Shown here: positions 42,499-50,931 of the stretch, piece by piece
Position numbering within the stretch: the stretch's first letter is position 1
How the letters are laid out: the number at the start of each line of letters is the position of its first letter
Position numbers and translations under genes: made by a program
The notes under the pieces: generated by a model
What the model saw: only the letters and a program-made list of their open reading frames with translations
What the model was told of the DNA's origin: nothing
The model's database searches: none
Assembly (NCBI GenBank): GCA_965249175.1
Contig: OZ252227.1
Span: 3,286,001 to 3,350,000 of the forward strand
Length of the DNA: 64,000 nt
DNA from: CAZYFH01 sp965249175
GTDB taxonomy: Bacteria > Acidobacteriota > Vicinamibacteria > Vicinamibacterales > UBA8438
Direction of reading: 5' to 3'

Positions 42499-44166
42499 CT
42501 AGTCGACGGGAACCGGGACGGGGGACGCCGTCGGGTCGGCGTCGTCGCCGAACGCGTCCAGCAGCAGCGGGAGCAGCGTGTCCATCCGCGCGATGGCCGA
42601 TCCCTGGGGGACGAACCCCTCCGTGAACCGATGCCGTCGAAGACGGTCGAGCACGGCGGGGCGGCTGGCGATCACGTGCACCGGGACGTCCCACGATGCG
42701 CCTTCTCCGCTCACGAGCGCGGGCGGCTGATGATCGCCGACCAGGATCATCACGACGTCGCGGTCCGCACGCAGCCGCAGATACCCGCCGATCGTCGCCT
42801 GGATGTAGCGGAGCGCCTCGACGTAGCTCGGTCCGAGGTCGAGCCAGTCGGGTTGCCAGGACCAGGCGCGGTCGAGCTCGTCTCGGTCGTAGGGCGTCGC
42901 CGACAACACCCGCCGCCAGCTCGGCTGATACGGCGGTGCCGGCGTGAACGGCGCGTGCGTGCTGAGCGTGGAAAAGAAGACGAACGCGGGGTCGCGCGGC
43001 TGCGGCTCGATCTCGAGGTGATCCACGCGCGCGAGCGCGAACTGATCGGTGATGCTCCACCACCCAAACGGCGGCCCCTGGTAACCAAGCCTGCGATGGT
43101 CGTAGATCTCGTCGAACCCGTAGAACGCGCCCTCGGGCCAATCGACCAGCAGGCCGGGCGTGATGGCCAGTGTGCGATAGCCCCTGCGCCCGAACAGCTT
43201 GACCAGCGTGTCGCGTTCCTGCGCCATCAAGCGGACGTTGGTCCGGTCATCGCGCACCTCGGTGCCCGACAGCAGGCTGATGTGCGCGAGCCACGACTCG
43301 CCGCCGAACGTCGTCGATTCGACGAACGCAGAGACCACGCTGCGACCTGTCTCGCGGATGTCGGCCTCGAGGCGCGCCCGGCTCTCCGCCAGCGCACGGA
43401 CGTAGTCGGGGGCGTTCCAGGCCACCGCCCCATACGATTCCACGAAGATCAGAAAGACGTCGGCGCCCTGCACGCGCGCGAGGTCTGACCGAATCACCGG
43501 TGCGGGCCCGAGCGCGGCGACGCCGGCGCCGGTCATCTCGTACCCGAACTCGCCGATCTCCCGCGCGTACACGGATACCATCGGCTCGGCGAAGACCAGT
43601 CGATCCGGCATCCGCGCACCGCCGAGCTGAGCGGCGTAGGCCGCGAGCACGACGCCGGCCACCACACCGAGCGCTGGACCCGCCCACCGGTCTCCGGCGG
43701 CCGTGCCCAGACGGCCGACCGCCCAGCGCATTGGGGCGTAGAGCACGACTGGAAGCAGTAAGAGCCCGATGAGCACCGCGGCGGTGCGCCACGGCGCGAC
43801 GGTAGCGAACATGGCGCCGACGCCGGGCAGATGGCGGCTATCCCAGTAGAGGTTGACGTCGCGGCCGTACAGGGAGCTGCCGGTCACATCGATATAACGC
43901 CCGACGGCTAGGAAGACCCACACGGCGGCGAGCGCCCGCAGGGTCGCGCGCGACGCGGCGCCCTTCCAGCGCCTCACGAGGACGAGACCGAGCACCAAGA
44001 GCGCCACTTCAACCGAGAGCCCCCCCGTGAGGCGAATGCCGAGCGTCGGCCAGATGTTGGCGAACGTCAGCGACACGTTGAGCAGGGCGAGCCCGGCAAT
44101 CAACGACACCCATCCGATCACCGTCAGACGGCGCGGTGCGGAGGTCGATGCTGCTCTCGTGTCCAA
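42499..44166 (-). CDS. LTA-synthase-like membrane sulfatase
   Basis: A 555-residue protein with about five N-terminal TM segments (residues 15-215) and a periplasmic sulfatase/phosphoglycerol-transferase domain. VFLIFVESYGAVAWNAP and FVESTTFGGESWLAHISLLS resemble the nucleophile Thr region of LtaS-type enzymes. FVFFSTLSTHAPFTP and DRDVVMILVGDHQPPALV carry the metal-binding Asp and His. Such enzymes transfer phosphoglycerol or phosphoethanolamine onto surface glycolipids. The DoxX gene lies 7 nt upstream on the same strand. A role in decorating a glycolipid fits the neighbourhood but is an inference. Confidence 0.85.
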   Translation of the reverse strand: MDTRAASTSAPRRLTVIGWVSLIAGLALLNVSLTFANIWPTLGIRLTGGLSVEVALLVLGLVLVRRWKGAASRATLRALAAVWVFLAVGRYIDVTGSSLYGRDVNLYWDSRHLPGVGAMFATVAPWRTAAVLIGLLLLPVVLYAPMRWAVGRLGTAAGDRWAGPALGVVAGVVLAAYAAQLGGARMPDRLVFAEPMVSVYAREIGEFGYEMTGAGVAALGPAPVIRSDLARVQGADVFLIFVESYGAVAWNAPDYVRALAESRARLEADIRETGRSVVSAFVESTTFGGESWLAHISLLSGTEVRDDRTNVRLMAQERDTLVKLFGRRGYRTLAITPGLLVDWPEGAFYGFDEIYDHRRLGYQGPPFGWWSITDQFALARVDHLEIEPQPRDPAFVFFSTLSTHAPFTPAPPYQPSWRRVLSATPYDRDELDRAWSWQPDWLDLGPSYVEALRYIQATIGGYLRLRADRDVVMILVGDHQPPALVSGEGASWDVPVHVIASRPAVLDRLRRHRFTEGFVPQGSAIARMDTLLPLLLDAFGDDADPTASPVPVPVD

Positions 44167-44173
44167 CGCGCCC

Positions 44174-44623
44174 TCAGGACCTGGAGACGGTCAGCGGGAG
44201 CCGGGCGGCGCCGATCGCCAAGGCCAACAAGCTACCGACCACGGGAGGCCCGTAGCCGTTCGTCAAGTAGCCGGAGGTAAAGATGATGCCACTCGCAAAA
44301 TGAAAATTGACCACCATGGCGAGCGCCACCCCGGCCGCCAACCGCACCCGGAACCCGCACACCAGCGCGGCACCAGTGGACAGCTCGCCCAGCAGCACGA
44401 GTCGTGCAAAGAGCGGCGCGCCGGGCATCGCCACCTGTTCGAGATACCAGCGGCTGGGCGCGACGGGACCAATATCGAGCCATTGCTGGAGCTGGTAGGT
44501 GAGGAACCCACTGTCCGTGAGCCAGGCAATCTTATTGCTTCCCATCAAGATCAGGAAGACGCCCATGATCACCGACAGCACACGCAGGCCGACCCCGGTC
44601 GACCCGCCGGTCACGCTGGACAT
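44174..44623 (-). CDS. DoxX-like membrane protein
   Basis: A 149-residue four-TM protein (segments near 15-35, 50-75, 80-100 and 115-140). FLILMGSNKIAWLTDSG, MPGAPLFARLVLLGELS and GIIFTSGYLTNGYGPP fit the DoxX/SURF4-like family. The ATG at 44623 follows GGGGGAG at about 5 nt. Co-transcribed with the sulfatase. Family function varies (redox, membrane integrity) and is not assigned here. Confidence 0.8.
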   Translation of the reverse strand: MSSVTGGSTGVGLRVLSVIMGVFLILMGSNKIAWLTDSGFLTYQLQQWLDIGPVAPSRWYLEQVAMPGAPLFARLVLLGELSTGAALVCGFRVRLAAGVALAMVVNFHFASGIIFTSGYLTNGYGPPVVGSLLALAIGAARLPLTVSRS

Positions 44624-44740
44624 TCTGACTCCCCCTCTGCAGACAGGGCATTGTAACTGGCCCTGTTCCGCCGCAGAATGAGCACCGATGACTGCCGTGG
44701 GCCCTGAGAGTCGTCGCGGGGGTCTTTGCCCAGTGGGGAC

Positions 44741-45499
44741 ATGAGCCGCGCGAACCGTGCCGTCGGGATGCTCCGCTCGCTGGCCGTCTACCACGGCGTC
44801 CCGCTACGGCAGCGTCGCCTGCGCCGGCTCTACGCGCAGTTCGTCTCGCGCGGCGATCTCGTGTTCGACCTCGGCGCGCACGCCGGGAATCGCACCCGCG
44901 CCCTCGCGTCCATCGGCTGCCGGGTCGTGGCGCTGGAGCCGCAACCCGACTTCGCCCGCCTCCTGCGCGCCCTGTTCGCGGGCAGGGCTGGCGTCGAGGT
45001 CGTCGAAGCCGCGGTCGGACAGGCGGTCGGGCAGCGGACCCTCGCGATCAGCGAGCGCACGCCGACCATGACCACGCTGGCGGATGACTGGCGTGGAGAT
45101 CGCGAGCGCGACCCCCAGTTCTCGGCCGTCGAATGGAACGGCTCGGTCGCCGTCGAGGCGACGACGCTGGATGCGTTGATCGAACGGTTCGGCATGCCCG
45201 CGTTCGTGAAAATCGACGTCGAGGGTGCCGAGCCGGAGGTGCTGGCCGGGTTGAGCCAGCCGGTGAGCGCAGTCTCCTTCGAATACCTGCCACGCGCGCT
45301 CGACTATGTGGCGACCGGCGTCGCGCGGTTGTGTGCGCTGGGTCCGTACCGGTTCAATTGGTCGCCCGGGGAGTCCTATCGCCTGGTCGCGGATCGATGG
45401 CTAAAGGATGACGAGCTGGCCGCGGCGCTCGAGACCACCGACGCGCAGCGTCGATCGGGTGACGTGTACGCGCGCCTGGACTCACCGACCTTGCGCTGA
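44741..45499 (+). CDS. FkbM-family methyltransferase
   Basis: A 252-residue SAM-dependent methyltransferase. Motif I is VFDLGAHAGNRTRAL, followed by RVVALEPQPDF. FVKIDVEGAEPEVLAGL is the FkbM-type signature. FkbM enzymes O-methylate sugars and polyketides. ATG at 44741 is chosen after AGTGGGG. This gene starts a plus-strand operon with a second methyltransferase 6 nt downstream and the creatininase-family gene beyond, so it may act on the product of the adjacent riboflavin/pterin-like pathway. Confidence 0.9.
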   Translation: MSRANRAVGMLRSLAVYHGVPLRQRRLRRLYAQFVSRGDLVFDLGAHAGNRTRALASIGCRVVALEPQPDFARLLRALFAGRAGVEVVEAAVGQAVGQRTLAISERTPTMTTLADDWRGDRERDPQFSAVEWNGSVAVEATTLDALIERFGMPAFVKIDVEGAEPEVLAGLSQPVSAVSFEYLPRALDYVATGVARLCALGPYRFNWSPGESYRLVADRWLKDDELAAALETTDAQRRSGDVYARLDSPTLR

Positions 45500-45505
45500 C
45501 GCGCC

Positions 45506-46354
45506 ATGCCGCAATTCGACGCGACCGCGGTCCGCCGCTACTACGATCGGCACACGCCCGCGTTCATCGCGTATGGACAGGGCGGGCGGACCGGTGCGAT
45601 TCACCGAGCCGTGTGGGGACCGGGGACCGAGACCCGCGACGAGGCGTTTCGCTACGTCGAGACACGCGTCCTCGAACAGATCCGCCGGCTCGGGCCCGTG
45701 ACGGACCGCCCTCACGTCATCGACTTCGGCTGTGGCGTCGGCGCCACCCTCTGCTATCTGGCGGACCAGGCACCGATCCGAGGAACGGGTATCACCCTGA
45801 GCCCGGTGCAGGCACGACTCGCCGCCCAACGCGTGCGCGAGGCGGGTCTCACCGACCGCGTCGTCTGCCGCGAGGGCGACTTCTGCGACCTCCCGACCGA
45901 CATCGCGTCGGCCGATCTCGGTTACGCCATCGAGTCGTTCGTCCATGGGGCCGCGCCCGGACGTTTCTTCGCCGAGTGCGCGCGACTCATTCGTCCGGAC
46001 GGGGTGCTCATGATCTGCGACGATTTCAGACGAACGGTGACCGCGCCGGCGGGGAGCCAGGCGATCGAACGGTTTTGCGAGGGATGGCACATCAACACGC
46101 TAATCGACCGCGATACGCTGCGGACGCTCGCGCGCGAGGCGGGCTTCGAGCACGAGACGACCGTCGAGCTCTCGCCGTATCTCGAGCTCGGTCGGCCGCG
46201 TGATCGCGTGATCGATGCGCTCGCCGCGCTCCTGCGGTGGCTGCCCGGACGGGAGCGCTTCGGTCACCTCACCGGCGGCAGCGCACTACAGACCTGTCTT
46301 CGTGCCGGGTGGATCGGATACGATCTCGCGCTGTTCCGGCGTCTGGATCCTTGA
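45506..46354 (+). CDS. Class I SAM-dependent methyltransferase
   Basis: A 282-residue methyltransferase. HVIDFGCGVGATLCYL is motif I and GTGITLSPVQARLAAQRV motif II, with the acidic loop GDFCDLP. The family resembles C- and N-methyltransferases of the tocopherol or geranyl-diphosphate type. The substrate is unknown. It is 6 nt after the FkbM gene and 18 nt before the creatininase-family gene. No TM helices. Confidence 0.88.
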   Translation: MPQFDATAVRRYYDRHTPAFIAYGQGGRTGAIHRAVWGPGTETRDEAFRYVETRVLEQIRRLGPVTDRPHVIDFGCGVGATLCYLADQAPIRGTGITLSPVQARLAAQRVREAGLTDRVVCREGDFCDLPTDIASADLGYAIESFVHGAAPGRFFAECARLIRPDGVLMICDDFRRTVTAPAGSQAIERFCEGWHINTLIDRDTLRTLAREAGFEHETTVELSPYLELGRPRDRVIDALAALLRWLPGRERFGHLTGGSALQTCLRAGWIGYDLALFRRLDP

Positions 46355-46372
46355 GCGAGCTAGGCTCCTCAC

Positions 46373-47173
46373 ATGCCACACCCATCCATCCGATACTGGC
46401 AGGCGATGACGACGACCGAGGCCGCGGCCGTCGCGCGTCGCGACCCCGTGGTCATTCTGCCGCTGGCCGCTATCGAACAGCATGGCCCGCATCTGCCGCT
46501 GGCGACGGACCTCGTGATCGGCCTCGGGATCCTGACGAGCGCCTTTCGGTGCTTGCCCGACGACTTCCCCGCGCTCGTGCTGCCACCCCAGGCCGTCGGC
46601 GCGAGCCAGGAGCACGTCCGGTTTCCAGGGACGCTGAGTGTCACACCGGCGCTCCTGGCCGACGTCGTGCATCAGCACGGAGTGGCGTTGGCCGGCTGCG
46701 GCGTGCGGCGGCTCGTGCTCGCCAACAGCCACGGCGGCAATCGCGCGGCCTTGGATGCTGCGGGACTGCGGCTCCGCGACGAGCACGGACTGCTCATCGT
46801 GAAAGCCACCTACACCGACTTTCCCCGGCCGGACGGTGTCGGGCTACCGGAGCACGAGTGGCGCCACGGGCTGCATGGGGGCGCCCTGGAAACGGCCATG
46901 ATGCTGCACCTCAGCCCAGATGACGTACGCGCCGGCAAGGTGCAGGAGTGCCGTTCCCTGGGGGCGGAGCTCGAGGACGCCGGCGGTCGCGTCGCGCCCG
47001 AGGGCGCGGCCGCCTTCTCCTGGTTGGCGGGCGACCTCCATCGATCAGGCGTAACCGGCGATGCGCGGTTGGCGGATGCGGCGACCGGGAAGATCCTGGT
47101 GGAGCACTACGGCGAGATCCTGGCCGGCGTGATCAAGGACGCCCGCGCGTTTCCGTTGGATCGGCTGGTGTGA
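46373..47173 (+). CDS. Creatininase-family amidohydrolase
   Basis: A 266-residue protein of the creatininase family. AIEQHGPHLPLATD carries Glu35, His37 and Asp46, NSHGGNRAAL includes His120, and HGLHGGALETAMM supplies Glu173; these match the metal ligands of the fold. Members include creatinine amidohydrolase, MftE and the archaeal FAPy deformylase ArfB, which acts after GTP ring opening in riboflavin/F420 synthesis. The gene lies 7 nt from the convergent GTP cyclohydrolase II, so an ArfB-like step is the favoured inference. Exact substrate is unproven. Confidence 0.88.
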   Translation: MPHPSIRYWQAMTTTEAAAVARRDPVVILPLAAIEQHGPHLPLATDLVIGLGILTSAFRCLPDDFPALVLPPQAVGASQEHVRFPGTLSVTPALLADVVHQHGVALAGCGVRRLVLANSHGGNRAALDAAGLRLRDEHGLLIVKATYTDFPRPDGVGLPEHEWRHGLHGGALETAMMLHLSPDDVRAGKVQECRSLGAELEDAGGRVAPEGAAAFSWLAGDLHRSGVTGDARLADAATGKILVEHYGEILAGVIKDARAFPLDRLV

Positions 47174-47180
47174 AGGAAAG

Positions 47181-48308
47181 CTACTTGCCGGGGACCGCGC
47201 CCGTCAGCATGTCGCTGAGCCAGTGACCGGCGCGGTGGACCTTGGCCGTGACGTATCGGACGTTGTGCCGGTTCAGCGTCCCGTAGATCGGCTGCCGGTC
47301 CACGACCTGGATCCCGCCGTCGCGGACGGCGCGCACCTTGTCCGGGTTGTTGGTCAGGAGCTGGACGCGCTCGATACGGAGCTTGCGCAGCATGTCGACG
47401 GCTGCGTCGTAACATCGTTCGTCAGCACCGAACCCGAGGGTGCAGTCGGCATCGACGGTATCGAGACCCTCCTGCTGCAACGTATAGGCCCGCAGCTTGT
47501 TGCCGAGCCCGATGTTGCGTCCCTCCTGAGCCAGATACAGCAGCACGCCGCCGCCGCGCGAGGCGAACAGGCGCAGGCTGCCGCGCAGCTGCTCGCCGCA
47601 GTCGCAGCGGAGGCTTCCAAACAGATCGCCGGTGAGGCAGGCCGAGTGGATCCGCACCGGCACCGGGTCGGGCCACTGCTCCCGACTGCCGATGAGGATG
47701 GCAACGTGCTCGAGCAGGCCATTGGCCTCACGAAAAAACATGAACCGGGCGTCCTCGGCTTCTTCCAGCGGGACCGGTCCGTCGCTGACGTGTGTCACCT
47801 CGACTTGCGCGTTGCGGGCCATTGCATCGATCTGCGCCGTCGTGACGGCGAGGATGGCGCCGCTCTCGAGGAAGACACGGAGCGCACCGGCGTGGGCCGA
47901 GTCCACGTCCACGCTCACCACCGCGGGCAACAGTCGCCCCAACCGCGCCAACGCCAGGCCGCCGAGCTCCGCGTCCGACGCTTCGCGGACATCGCGCGTG
48001 CCGGTCATGTTCGTGCCCGACGCGCTGGAGAGACGCAGGATTTGATCAGGGTTCGCGTCGCCGTTCAGGACCAGGCTCATGTCTCTCGGCCGCCCGCCGT
48101 TGGTCAGCCCCATGACCCGAGCACGGTGGTGCGTCACGGCCAGACGCACGGCTTCCCGGTCGACTTGCTGGAGCTGTTCGAGCGTCTGGCTTCGCAGACC
48201 GTCGACCGTGGCGAGCAGCGCCGCGCTACCGGAACGGTCGCCGTTCCCGGTGACGTACAGCGGTCGGCCTTGCCTGAAATCGAAGAGCCCGCGTTCGGCT
48301 TCGTGCAT
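47181..48308 (-). CDS. ribA: GTP cyclohydrolase II with extra N-terminal domain
   Basis: A 375-residue protein. The C-terminal 190 residues are GTP cyclohydrolase II: zinc ligands Cys224, Cys235 and Cys237 in HSACLTGDLF and RCDCGEQL, then LYLAQEGRNIGLGNKLRAYT and LLTNNPDKVRAV. All expected catalytic segments are present, so ring opening of GTP with loss of formate and pyrophosphate is likely. Residues 1-180 are a separate domain, perhaps a degenerate DHBP-synthase-like module (FRQGRPLYVT, AVTHHRARVMGLT). I cannot confirm this. Since the RibD-type gene starts 17 nt away divergently and no DHBP synthase or lumazine synthase is nearby, it seems to serve a dedicated pathway rather than housekeeping riboflavin. 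Confidence 0.88.
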   Translation of the reverse strand: MHEAERGLFDFRQGRPLYVTGNGDRSGSAALLATVDGLRSQTLEQLQQVDREAVRLAVTHHRARVMGLTNGGRPRDMSLVLNGDANPDQILRLSSASGTNMTGTRDVREASDAELGGLALARLGRLLPAVVSVDVDSAHAGALRVFLESGAILAVTTAQIDAMARNAQVEVTHVSDGPVPLEEAEDARFMFFREANGLLEHVAILIGSREQWPDPVPVRIHSACLTGDLFGSLRCDCGEQLRGSLRLFASRGGGVLLYLAQEGRNIGLGNKLRAYTLQQEGLDTVDADCTLGFGADERCYDAAVDMLRKLRIERVQLLTNNPDKVRAVRDGGIQVVDRQPIYGTLNRHNVRYVTAKVHRAGHWLSDMLTGAVPGK

Positions 48309-48325
48309 GCTACTGTCGAGCTGCT

Positions 48326-49252
48326 GTGAGCGTTCCCATCGACGACCACGCCGCCTGGGACCTCGTCCGAGCGCTGCCGGCCGGACTATCGACCCGACCC
48401 GGTGGCACGCGCGTGCACCATGATCCCAGGCTCGATGTCTGGTTGCAAGTCCGCTCCTCAGGACGCTGGGAGGCCTCCGCGCCGCTCACCGCCTCGGCGC
48501 GAGACCTCGTCGAGCTATATCTCCCGCTCCAGCTACGCACCGATCTCGTCATCGGGCAGACCGGCCAGAGCCTGGACGGCCGAATCGCCACCGAGAATGG
48601 CCACTCACATTACATCACGGGGCCGGCTGATATCCTCCGACTCCATCGTCTCCGAGCTCTTGTGGACGCCGTCATCGTCGGCGCCGGCACGGTCGCTGCC
48701 GACAACCCCCGTCTGACCGTCCGCCGAGTCGACGGCCCGAACCCCGTCCGCGTCGTGCTCGACCCGGACGGCCGCCTCGACCCGACACGCCACGTGTTCT
48801 CCGACGGCGCAGCCCGCACGCTCGTCGTCAGAAAATCGACCGTGACTCACGCGCCACCGTTGCCAGGCAGCAGTGTGTTGTCGCTGCCACCGACCGCGGT
48901 GGACGGCTTCGACCCGCATCACCTCGTGCGGGCGCTCCGGGATCTGGGTCATCGTCGTCTGCTCATCGAGGGCGGGGGGAGGACCGTCTCCCGGTTTCTC
49001 CAGGCCGGCGCGCTCGATCGCTTGCACGTGACGGTCGCGCCGCTGCTCATCGGGTCCGGCCGACCCTCCGTCGAGCTCGACCGTATCGACTCGCTCGACC
49101 AAGCGCTTCGCCCCCCATGCCGCGTCTTTCACCTCGACGACGACGTCCTCTTCGATTTGGAACTACGACCACCAGCGGCGGCGCCCGCCGGCGACGAGGA
49201 TCAGCGCGCCCGGCAGCGCCGTGAACAGAACCAGCAGGCCGTACGCGACTGA
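48326..49252 (+). CDS. RibD C-terminal-type (pyrimidine) reductase
   Basis: A 308-residue dihydrofolate-reductase-like protein. TDLVIGQTGQSLDGRIATEN and VIVGAGTVAADNPRLTVR are the RibD_C NADPH and substrate signatures, and LLIEGGGRTVSRFLQAGALD and PLLIGSGRPSVE follow. It would reduce the ribosylamino-pyrimidine product of the cyclohydrolase. The deaminase half of canonical RibD is missing. GTG at 48326, 17 nt from the divergent ribA start. The last 90 nt overlap the convergent membrane-protein gene, which may be an extended tail (DEDQRARQRREQNQQAVRD). Confidence 0.87.
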   Translation: MSVPIDDHAAWDLVRALPAGLSTRPGGTRVHHDPRLDVWLQVRSSGRWEASAPLTASARDLVELYLPLQLRTDLVIGQTGQSLDGRIATENGHSHYITGPADILRLHRLRALVDAVIVGAGTVAADNPRLTVRRVDGPNPVRVVLDPDGRLDPTRHVFSDGAARTLVVRKSTVTHAPPLPGSSVLSLPPTAVDGFDPHHLVRALRDLGHRRLLIEGGGRTVSRFLQAGALDRLHVTVAPLLIGSGRPSVELDRIDSLDQALRPPCRVFHLDDDVLFDLELRPPAAAPAGDEDQRARQRREQNQQAVRD

Positions 49253-50101
49253 GATCGCGGCGCCGTCGCTGACCGGGAGTCCGGCGAGGCGCCACAGGCT
49301 GGCAGCCGCGCCCTCTCTCACGCCCCATCCGGCGATCGTCACCGGGATCAGCATTGTGACCAGCACCGGCGCGATCAGCGGGAGCAACGTGCCGATCGGC
49401 GTATCGACGCCGATCGCCCGGGCGGCCACCACGTAGATCGCCAGGTAGGTGCCGACGATGACCGTTGAGCTCATCAGTTGCACCGGCAGGGCGGCGCCCG
49501 TCCAGAGCGCGGCGCGCGTCTCCCGCCACAGACGTCGGGCGAGCGACCGGTCGTTGCTCCACCGATGCCGCCCCCACGCGACCAGACCGACCGCGACGGC
49601 CAGCACGGCGATCGATGTCCACCACATCCATCGGCCCGTGCCGAGCGTCGCAGGCAAGACGGCGACCGACGCCGCGGCGACCGCGGTCATCACCACCTGT
49701 CCCGAGACGCGCTCCAACAACACGGCACGCATGGCCGGACCGCGCGGCGCGCGCGCCTCCCCCTGCGCGCGCGCATGGCGCCACGCGCGCGACACGTCCC
49801 CCATCACACCGCCGGGCAGCACTTGGTTGAGAAACATCGCGAGGTAATACTCACGGAGCGCGTCACGAAACGAGAGATCGATGCCCAGCCGACCGGCCGT
49901 GAATCGCCAGCGCCACGCCGACGCGCCGACCTGGAGGAGCGAGATGGCCAGCGCGAGCACGACCCATCGAGGGTCGAACTGGCCGAGACGTGCGATCACG
50001 GCACGCACGTCGACCACCCACGCCAGCCCCGCGACGAGGCCCACGCTTACGGACAGTCGGATGAGCACCGCCGTCCACCTCGGTCCCGGGCTCACGGTCA
50101 C
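49163..50101 (-). CDS. Lysylphosphatidylglycerol-synthase-type TM protein (flippase-like)
   Basis: A 312-residue membrane protein with about eight helices. It has WVVLALAISLLQVGASAWRW, DALREYYLAMFLNQVLPGGV, GDVSRAWRHARAQGE and PVLVTMLIPVTIAGWGVREG, all typical of the UPF0104 / LPG_synthase_TM family. Members are often flippase-like partners in lipid or glycan export. GTG at 50101 is chosen because it overlaps the preceding methyltransferase by 4 nt; longer in-frame sequence upstream lies inside that gene. It is the last gene of the dehydrogenase-to-membrane-protein operon. Confidence 0.88.
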   Translation of the reverse strand: MTVSPGPRWTAVLIRLSVSVGLVAGLAWVVDVRAVIARLGQFDPRWVVLALAISLLQVGASAWRWRFTAGRLGIDLSFRDALREYYLAMFLNQVLPGGVMGDVSRAWRHARAQGEARAPRGPAMRAVLLERVSGQVVMTAVAAASVAVLPATLGTGRWMWWTSIAVLAVAVGLVAWGRHRWSNDRSLARRLWRETRAALWTGAALPVQLMSSTVIVGTYLAIYVVAARAIGVDTPIGTLLPLIAPVLVTMLIPVTIAGWGVREGAAASLWRLAGLPVSDGAAISVAYGLLVLFTALPGALILVAGGRRRWWS

Positions 50102-50931
50102 GACTGTTGTGGGGGGGGCAAGGCGAGCAGGTCGAGATGTCCCACCGAGATCGCGAAGGTGCCACGGTCGATGACCGCGCGCCGTCGGGCCGCCCATGCC
50201 TGCACGCGGTCCGCCACATCGGGCCGCATATCCGTCGCAGCGACCTCCCACGACTCGACCAGCCGGCGCGCGAGCGTCGCGTCGCCGGGACCGAGGTGCC
50301 ACGGACTCGGGAGGAGCCAGGCTCGATAGCCGGCGGCGCGAAACCGTGTCTCGGCAACCAGGCCAGCCATCGGACCCAGCGCCGGTCCGAGCCCCTTGTC
50401 GCGCCGCTGATGGTCGTTGACCGCGCGTCGGATCACCGTGTCATCCGGGTCGTCATCCTTGACCCTCCGTGCCTCGTCTGCGAACCACTGCATCGTGCCG
50501 TCGTACGTGAGCGCGAAGTGCGCACCGCACGCCCTCACCCTACACGCCGCGATCAGCCTCCCCAACCAGTCCTCGGAGACCAGGTCCAACAGGGCCGCGC
50601 CGGTCACGAGATGCGCGTGCTCGACCGCGGCCAACCCCTCGCGCGCCAGCTCCCCATGCACTCGAGTCACCCGCTGCACGGCATCCGGGACCGTGACCCG
50701 TGAGAGCAGCTCCTGATCGCGATCCAGCACGGTCCACTCCTGGGGACCGACCAGCTTCGGGGCCAGGTAGCTCAGATTGGAGCCGGTGCCGCAGCCGAGG
50801 TCGAGCACCCGCGACCACCCGACGGCGCGCCACGCCTGCCGCAACAGCGGCACGACCGCCGCCGCGCGCGACCGATGATCGACCGGCTCGCGCAAGGCGA
50901 GCCAGTCAGCGTCAAAATGTGCGTCAGACAC
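50098..50931 (-). CDS. SAM-dependent methyltransferase
   Basis: A 277-residue enzyme with motif I RVLDLGCGTGSNLSYLAPKL and DLVSEDWLGRLIAAC. Two further blocks (AHFALTYDGTMQW, FRAAGYRAWLLPSPW) are shared with a set of methyltransferases that I recall beside GT4 and RibD-like genes in other phyla. It starts with GTG at 50931, overlapping the GT4 stop by 8 nt, and is overlapped at its end by the LPG-type gene. Substrate unknown. Confidence 0.83.
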   Translation of the reverse strand: MSDAHFDADWLALREPVDHRSRAAAVVPLLRQAWRAVGWSRVLDLGCGTGSNLSYLAPKLVGPQEWTVLDRDQELLSRVTVPDAVQRVTRVHGELAREGLAAVEHAHLVTGAALLDLVSEDWLGRLIAACRVRACGAHFALTYDGTMQWFADEARRVKDDDPDDTVIRRAVNDHQRRDKGLGPALGPMAGLVAETRFRAAGYRAWLLPSPWHLGPGDATLARRLVESWEVAATDMRPDVADRVQAWAARRRAVIDRGTFAISVGHLDLLALPPPQQS

